From contig NZ_CP028158.1 of assembly GCF_003030345.1 (NCBI RefSeq), positions 7,316,001 through 7,380,000 of the forward strand: a DNA stretch of 64,000 nucleotides, in the 5' to 3' direction. Below are positions 60,102 through 64,000 of the stretch, one piece after another. The position numbers and the translations under genes are program-made. Positions within the stretch are counted from its first letter, which is position 1. The number at the start of each line of letters is the position of its first letter. The notes beneath the pieces were generated by a model, which had not been told where the DNA came from, did not search any database, and saw only the letters and a program-made list of their open reading frames with translations. Source of the stretch: Plantactinospora sp. BC1. GTDB taxonomy: Bacteria > Actinomycetota > Actinomycetes > Mycobacteriales > Micromonosporaceae.

Positions 60102-60749
60102 TCAGTCCGTCGGAGCGGCCGGGGGGCGCCACGAGCGGCCGGCGAGCAGATCGCCGGCGCCGGTCCAGACGAAGTCCATCATCCGGCCGGCCATCGCGTC
60201 CGGGTCGGCGTCGGGATGGTCGGCCAGCCAGTCGGCGACCGACTCCGAGGCGCCGACCAGGGCGTACGCCATGACCTCCAGCTCGGGGCCGCGGACCTCG
60301 CGGCCGTCGGCGGCCAGGCCCCGGGCGAGCATCCCGGCGACCACCTCGATGATCCGGCTCCGCATCACCGCCACCTCGCTGGCGAACGGCCGCTCGCCCC
60401 GGGCCTGCCGGTAGAGGACCGCCCAGCCGTCCCGGTGCGCCCCGACGAACCGGAAGAACGCCCGCAGGCCGCGCCAGAGCCGCTCCTCGAACGGCAGGTC
60501 CGGCACCACCGCACCGACGATCGCCTCCACCAGCCGGGTCCCCTCCCGGTGCAGGCAGGCGGTGAAGAGCTCCTCCTTGGAGCCGAGATAGGCGTAGACC
60601 ATGGGTTTGGAGATGCCGGCTCCGTCGGCGATCTCGTCCATGCTCGCCGCGTGGAAGCCGCGTCGGGAGAAGATCCTGACGGCGGCGTCGAGGATCTGCT
60701 GCTCCCGTACGGCCCGGGGCAACCGCCGGAAGGCGGGCGGAGTCGACAC
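60102..60749 (-). CDS. TetR-family transcriptional regulator
   Basis: A 215-residue regulator with an N-terminal TetR helix-turn-helix: REQQILDAAVRIFSRRGFHA, then ASMDEIADGAGISKPMVYAY and LGSKEELFTACL. A helical effector domain follows. GTG 60749. It is divergent from an SCP2-acyl-CoA dehydrogenase-ligase operon, with two overlapping pseudopalindromes between them and a third copy at the fadA2-like/fabG4 promoter. This suggests an acyl-CoA-responsive repressor of lipid catabolism (inference). Confidence 0.9.
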   Translation of the reverse strand: MSTPPAFRRLPRAVREQQILDAAVRIFSRRGFHAASMDEIADGAGISKPMVYAYLGSKEELFTACLHREGTRLVEAIVGAVVPDLPFEERLWRGLRAFFRFVGAHRDGWAVLYRQARGERPFASEVAVMRSRIIEVVAGMLARGLAADGREVRGPELEVMAYALVGASESVADWLADHPDADPDAMAGRMMDFVWTGAGDLLAGRSWRPPAAPTD

Positions 60750-60763
60750 CCTTGCGAGCTTAC

Positions 60764-60793
60764 CTACTCGTGCGTAAGGTTACGCGTGAGTAA
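60764..60793. promoter_or_regulatory. Two adjacent TetR-type operators upstream of the TetR gene
   Basis: CTACTCGTGCGTAA (60764-60777) and TTACGCGTGAGTAA (60780-60793) match TTACTCGTGAGTAA at 12 and 13 of 14 positions, 16 bp apart. They lie 15-44 bp from the TetR GTG and 55 bp before the SCP2 start, so both directions could be repressed. Confidence 0.65.
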
Positions 60794-60847
60794 CCAATAA
60801 AGTTGACCGGAACAGCGACAACCACCAGCAGCCCGGAGGACTCTCGA

Positions 60848-61300
60848 ATGACCGACTTCGACCCGGCGAACTTCGCCTCGCTCGAGCCCAAGCAGTTCGC
60901 CCAGATCGTCAAGTCCACCCCGGACGACAAGCTGGCCGAGGTGATGAGCGGCGACCTGCGCGGCAAGGTCCTCGACGCGGTGTTCGGCCGGATGCCGACG
61001 CTGTTCCGGGCCGACCGGGCCGGCAACACCAACACGGTCATCCACTGGACCATCACCGGGCGGGCCGACGGCGGCTCCGACACCTACGAGATCGTCATCG
61101 AGAACGGGACCTGCCAGGTCTCGGAGACCCCGCAGCGGGAGCCGAAGCTCACCCTCACGATGGGTCCGGTGGAGTTCCTCAAGATCGTTTCCGGTGGCGC
61201 CAACCCGGTGATGATGTTCATGACCGGCAAGCTGAAGGCAAAGGGCGACCTCGGGCTGGCGGCCAACATCGCCAACCTGTTCGACATCCCGAAGGCCTGA
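60848..61300 (+). CDS. SCP2 sterol-transfer-domain protein
   Basis: A 150-residue single-domain protein: FAQIVKSTPDDKLAEVMSGD, then NTVIHWTITGRADGGSDTYE and PKLTLTMGPVEFLKIVSGGA, ending in MTGKLKAKGDLGLAANIANL. This is the SCP2 lipid-binding fold. It probably binds fatty acyl chains or acyl-CoA for the acyl-CoA dehydrogenase encoded 73 bp downstream. ATG 60848 follows GGAGGA. Confidence 0.9.
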   Translation: MTDFDPANFASLEPKQFAQIVKSTPDDKLAEVMSGDLRGKVLDAVFGRMPTLFRADRAGNTNTVIHWTITGRADGGSDTYEIVIENGTCQVSETPQREPKLTLTMGPVEFLKIVSGGANPVMMFMTGKLKAKGDLGLAANIANLFDIPKA

Positions 61301-61373
61301 CCACCCCGGCACCCGGGCCCGGCCGCCGAGCCGGCGCCCGGACCCCGGACCCGACGACCCACGAGGGGACGGC

Positions 61374-62588
61374 GTGACCGAGTTCTCGCTCGACCTGAAC
61401 GAAGAGCAACGGGACCTGCGCGACTGGGTGCACGGCTTCGCCGCCGAGGTCGTGCGCCCGGCCGCCGCCGAGTGGGACGCCCGCGAGGAGACCCCCTGGC
61501 CGGTGATCCAGGAGGCGGCGAAGATCGGGCTGTACGGCTTCGAGTTCATCGCGAACTGCTGGGCCGACCCGACCGGCCTCTCCCTGCCGCTCGCCAACGA
61601 GGAACTCTTCTGGGGCGACGCCGGCATCGGGATGGCCCTCTTCGGCACCACCCTGGCGGTCGCCGCCATCTACGGCTCCGGCACCCCCGACCAACTGGTC
61701 GAATGGGTGCCGCAGTGCTACGGCGACACCGACCGACCGGCCGTGGCGGCGTTCTGCACCACCGAGCCGGAGGCCGGATCCGACGTCTCCGCCATGCGCA
61801 CCCGGGCCCGCTACGACGAGGCCACCGACGAGTGGGTGCTGACCGGGCAGAAGGCGTACGCCACCAACGGCGGGATCGCCGCCGTGCACGTGGTGACCGC
61901 CTCGGTGGAGCCCGAACTCGGCTCCCGTGGCCAGGCCGCCTTCGTGGTGCCGCCCGGCACCGAGGGGCTGACCGCGACGAAGAAGCTCAAGAAGCTCGGG
62001 CTGCGCGCCTCGCACACCGCCGACGTCTTCCTCGACGAGGTACGGGTGCCGGGCCGCTGCCTGCTCGGTGGGCCCGAGGCACTGCGCGAACGGCTCGACC
62101 GGGCCCGCTCCGGCCAGCGCGGCAAGAGCCAGGCGGCGATGCGTACCTTCGAACTCTCCCGGCCGACGGTCGGGGCCCAGGCGATCGGGGTGGCCCGGGC
62201 GGCGTACGAGTACGCCCTGGCGTACGCCCAGGAGCGGGTCCAGTTCGGACGGCCGATCATCGAGAACCAGGCGATCGCGTTCCAGCTCGCGGACATGCGG
62301 ATGGAGATCGACGCCGCCCGGCTGCTGGTCTGGCGGGCCGCCTGGATGGGGCGGAACAACCGGCCGTTCAACGCGGGCGAGGGCTCGATGTCCAAGCTCA
62401 AGGCCGGTGAGGTGGCCGTCTCGGTGACCGACCGGGCGGTGCAGATCCTCGGCGGCGCCGGCTTCCTGCGCGAGCACCCGGTCGAGCGCTGGTACCGGGA
62501 CGCCAAGATCTACACCATCTTCGAGGGGACCTCGGAGATCCAGCGACTGGTCATCTCCCGGGCCATCTCCGGTCGCCAGATCCGCTGA
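61374..62588 (+). CDS. Acyl-CoA dehydrogenase
   Basis: A 404-residue FAD enzyme oxidising acyl-CoA to enoyl-CoA. It shows AFCTTEPEAGSDVSAMRTRA, GQKAYATNGGIA, QERVQFGRPIIENQAIAFQL and IYTIFEGTSEIQRLVISRAI, whose Glu in FEG is the catalytic base position. GTG 61374 has GAGGGG upstream. Second gene of the SCP2-dehydrogenase-ligase operon; the electron acceptor is presumably ETF. Confidence 0.93.
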   Translation: MTEFSLDLNEEQRDLRDWVHGFAAEVVRPAAAEWDAREETPWPVIQEAAKIGLYGFEFIANCWADPTGLSLPLANEELFWGDAGIGMALFGTTLAVAAIYGSGTPDQLVEWVPQCYGDTDRPAVAAFCTTEPEAGSDVSAMRTRARYDEATDEWVLTGQKAYATNGGIAAVHVVTASVEPELGSRGQAAFVVPPGTEGLTATKKLKKLGLRASHTADVFLDEVRVPGRCLLGGPEALRERLDRARSGQRGKSQAAMRTFELSRPTVGAQAIGVARAAYEYALAYAQERVQFGRPIIENQAIAFQLADMRMEIDAARLLVWRAAWMGRNNRPFNAGEGSMSKLKAGEVAVSVTDRAVQILGGAGFLREHPVERWYRDAKIYTIFEGTSEIQRLVISRAISGRQIR

Positions 62589-62599
62589 TCGGAGCACCC

Positions 62600-64000
62600 T
62601 TGCCGTCGGACCTCGCCTTCCTCGTCACCACGCTGACCCGGCGTGGACTGCTCAGGCCCGGCTCGCCCCGGCGGGTCGCGGCGCAACTCGGCGCGCTGCG
62701 GAACTGGGGCTTCAGCCTGGTCGGCGAGCTGCGCCAGGCGGCGGCCCGGGACCCGGACCGGATCGCGCTGATCGACGAGGAGCAGGGCGAGATCAGCTAC
62801 CGGGAGCTGCTGGACCGGGCCGAACGGCTGGCCCGGTCGTTGCGGGCCCGCTACGGCATCGCGGAGGGCGACCGGATCGGGGTGCTCTGCCGCAACCACT
62901 CCGCCCTGGTGGAGACGGCCCTCGCCGGCGGGCTGCTCGGCGCCGACATCGTGCTGGTGAACACCGGACTCTCCGGAGCACAGCTCGGCACCGTCGCCGA
63001 GGAGCAGCGGATCCGACTGCTGGTGCACGACACCGAGTTCCTCGACCGGGTGGTCGGGCTGCCGGCGGAGGTGGAGCGGGTCGACGAGCGGGAGTACCCG
63101 GAACTGGTCGCCGGGGCGCCCCTCGGCGAGCTGCACCCGCCGGGCCGGGACGGCCGGACCATCGTGCTCACCTCCGGCACCACCGGTACCCCGAAGGGCG
63201 CCCGCCGGCCCACCCCGAACGGACTCGGCCCGCTAGTCGCGATCATCGGCCGGATCCCGCTGCACAGCGGGGTCCGGATGATGATCGCGGCCCCGCTCTT
63301 CCACACCTGGGGGTACGCCGCGCTCCAGATGGCCTTCGCGCTGCGCGGCACCGTCGTACTGCACCGCAGGTTCGAGCCGTCGGCCGCGCTGGAGGCGGTG
63401 GAACGGCACGGCTGCACCGCGCTCTTCGCCGTACCGGTGATGGTGCAGCGGCTGCTGGAGGTGCCGCCACCGGCGACCCGGCCGCCGCTGGAGGTGGTGG
63501 CGGTGAGCGGATCCGCACTGCCCGGCGGGCTGGCCACCCGGTTCATGGACCGCTACGGCGACGTGCTCTACAACCTGTACGGCTCCACCGAGGTCTCCTG
63601 GGCGGCCATCGCCACCCCGGCCGAGCTGCGCCAGGCGCCGGCCACCGCCGGCCGGCCCCCGCACGGCACCCGACTGGTGATCGTCGACCCGCGCGGCGAG
63701 CCGGTCCCACCCGGCCAGGTGGGCCGGATCCTGGTCGGCAACGAACTGCTCTTCGAGGGGTACACGACGGGCGGCCGGGAGACCGACGGTCGGGGCGACC
63801 CGGCCGGCGGGCGGCTGCTCGACACCGGCGACCTCGGCCACCTGGACGCCGACGGGCTGCTCTTCGTCGACGGCCGCGCCGACGACATGATCGTCTCCGG
63901 CGGCGAGAACGTCTATCCGTCCGAGGTGGAGAACCTGCTCGCCGAACTGCCGCAGGTACGCGAGGTGGCGGTGATCGGCGTACCGGACCGGACGTACGGG
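62600..64000 (+). CDS. Acyl-CoA synthetase / AMP-dependent ligase (3' end outside window)
   Basis: 467 residues visible of an ANL-superfamily enzyme activating fatty acids to acyl-CoA. The ATP-binding P-loop is IVLTSGTTGTPKGARRP, followed by LFHTWGYAALQMAFALRG, YNLYGSTEVSWAAIATP and LLDTGDLGHLDADGLLFVDG with the conserved Asp, then DDMIVSGGENVYPSEVENLL. TTG 62600 is the likely start (GGAG 5 nt upstream), as no ATG/GTG precedes the conserved sequence. It completes the degradation operon after the dehydrogenase. Confidence 0.92.
   Translation, partial: MPSDLAFLVTTLTRRGLLRPGSPRRVAAQLGALRNWGFSLVGELRQAAARDPDRIALIDEEQGEISYRELLDRAERLARSLRARYGIAEGDRIGVLCRNHSALVETALAGGLLGADIVLVNTGLSGAQLGTVAEEQRIRLLVHDTEFLDRVVGLPAEVERVDEREYPELVAGAPLGELHPPGRDGRTIVLTSGTTGTPKGARRPTPNGLGPLVAIIGRIPLHSGVRMMIAAPLFHTWGYAALQMAFALRGTVVLHRRFEPSAALEAVERHGCTALFAVPVMVQRLLEVPPPATRPPLEVVAVSGSALPGGLATRFMDRYGDVLYNLYGSTEVSWAAIATPAELRQAPATAGRPPHGTRLVIVDPRGEPVPPGQVGRILVGNELLFEGYTTGGRETDGRGDPAGGRLLDTGDLGHLDADGLLFVDGRADDMIVSGGENVYPSEVENLLAELPQVREVAVIGVPDRTYG

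Overview
This window is very GC-rich, densely coded chromosomal DNA with abundant GTG/TTG starts. It comes from an actinomycete, most probably a Micromonosporaceae member (Micromonospora or Plantactinospora-like). The strongest taxonomic signals are a BldC developmental regulator beside a valine/leucine-type amino-acid dehydrogenase, a DUF3073 protein, and the purF-purM and purL-purQ-purS groups. That neighbourhood resembles the one I know from Streptomyces. No plasmid, phage or insertion-sequence genes were recognised, so this looks like core chromosome with small accessory inserts.

Layout. 1-8.8 kb: a partial PPOX-fold protein, then a sugar-use region with a cytosolic GH13 alpha-glucosidase, a LacI regulator, an FAD disulfide oxidoreductase, and a divergent ABC importer (lipoprotein plus two permeases). 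8.8-13.1 kb: carotenoid genes, with crtB divergent from crtI-idi and a MerR regulator carrying a cobalamin-type domain. 13.2-14.6 kb: a polysaccharide deacetylase lipoprotein, then tRNA-Glu, tRNA-Asp and tRNA-Phe. 14.9-20.3 kb: a GNAT protein, small membrane and SRPBCC proteins, a FUSC-type membrane protein, a DUF2786 protein and a hypothetical. 20.5-31.2 kb: a substrate-binding lipoprotein whose two halves are in swapped order, two acidic DxDxDG-repeat proteins, and a four-gene FtsX/MacB-type ABC export operon. 31.3-34.5 kb: bldC, a conserved hypothetical, the amino-acid dehydrogenase and DUF3073. 34.7-36.1 kb: a two-gene RiPP locus with a radical SAM/SPASM maturase and a precursor overlapping its 3' end; it resembles actinobacterial triceptide (AmcB/AmcA-like) systems. 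36.2-49.9 kb: purine synthesis (purM, purF, purL, purQ, purS, purB) interleaved with an SCP2-like protein, a large Tyr/Gly-rich membrane protein, a ComB-family protein, a secreted S1 protease and a YbjQ protein. 50-52.3 kb: a ribosomal protein L11 paralogue and an ArsR-MFS pair. 52.6-64 kb: lipid metabolism (thiolase, FabG4-like reductase, MaoC hydratase, TetR regulator, SCP2, acyl-CoA dehydrogenase, acyl-CoA ligase), interrupted by a pectate lyase, a serine hydrolase and an ArsR-type pair.

How parts work together. The pur genes cover PRPP amidotransferase, FGAM synthase, AIR synthase and adenylosuccinate lyase, so much of IMP/AMP synthesis is encoded here. The lipid genes appear linked by a shared 14-bp pseudopalindrome near TTACTCGYGAGTAA, found between thiolase and fabG4 and twice upstream of the TetR gene. 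The pectate lyase promoter overlaps a 26-bp perfect palindrome of LacI-operator type.

The most interesting observations are the circularly permuted binding protein, the maturase-first triceptide locus, an L11 paralogue lacking the prolines of the thiopeptide-binding region, a PurL with long disordered ends encoded by exact 30-bp tandem repeats, and the shared TetR-type operator. All functional calls come from reading motifs by eye; no database search was run.
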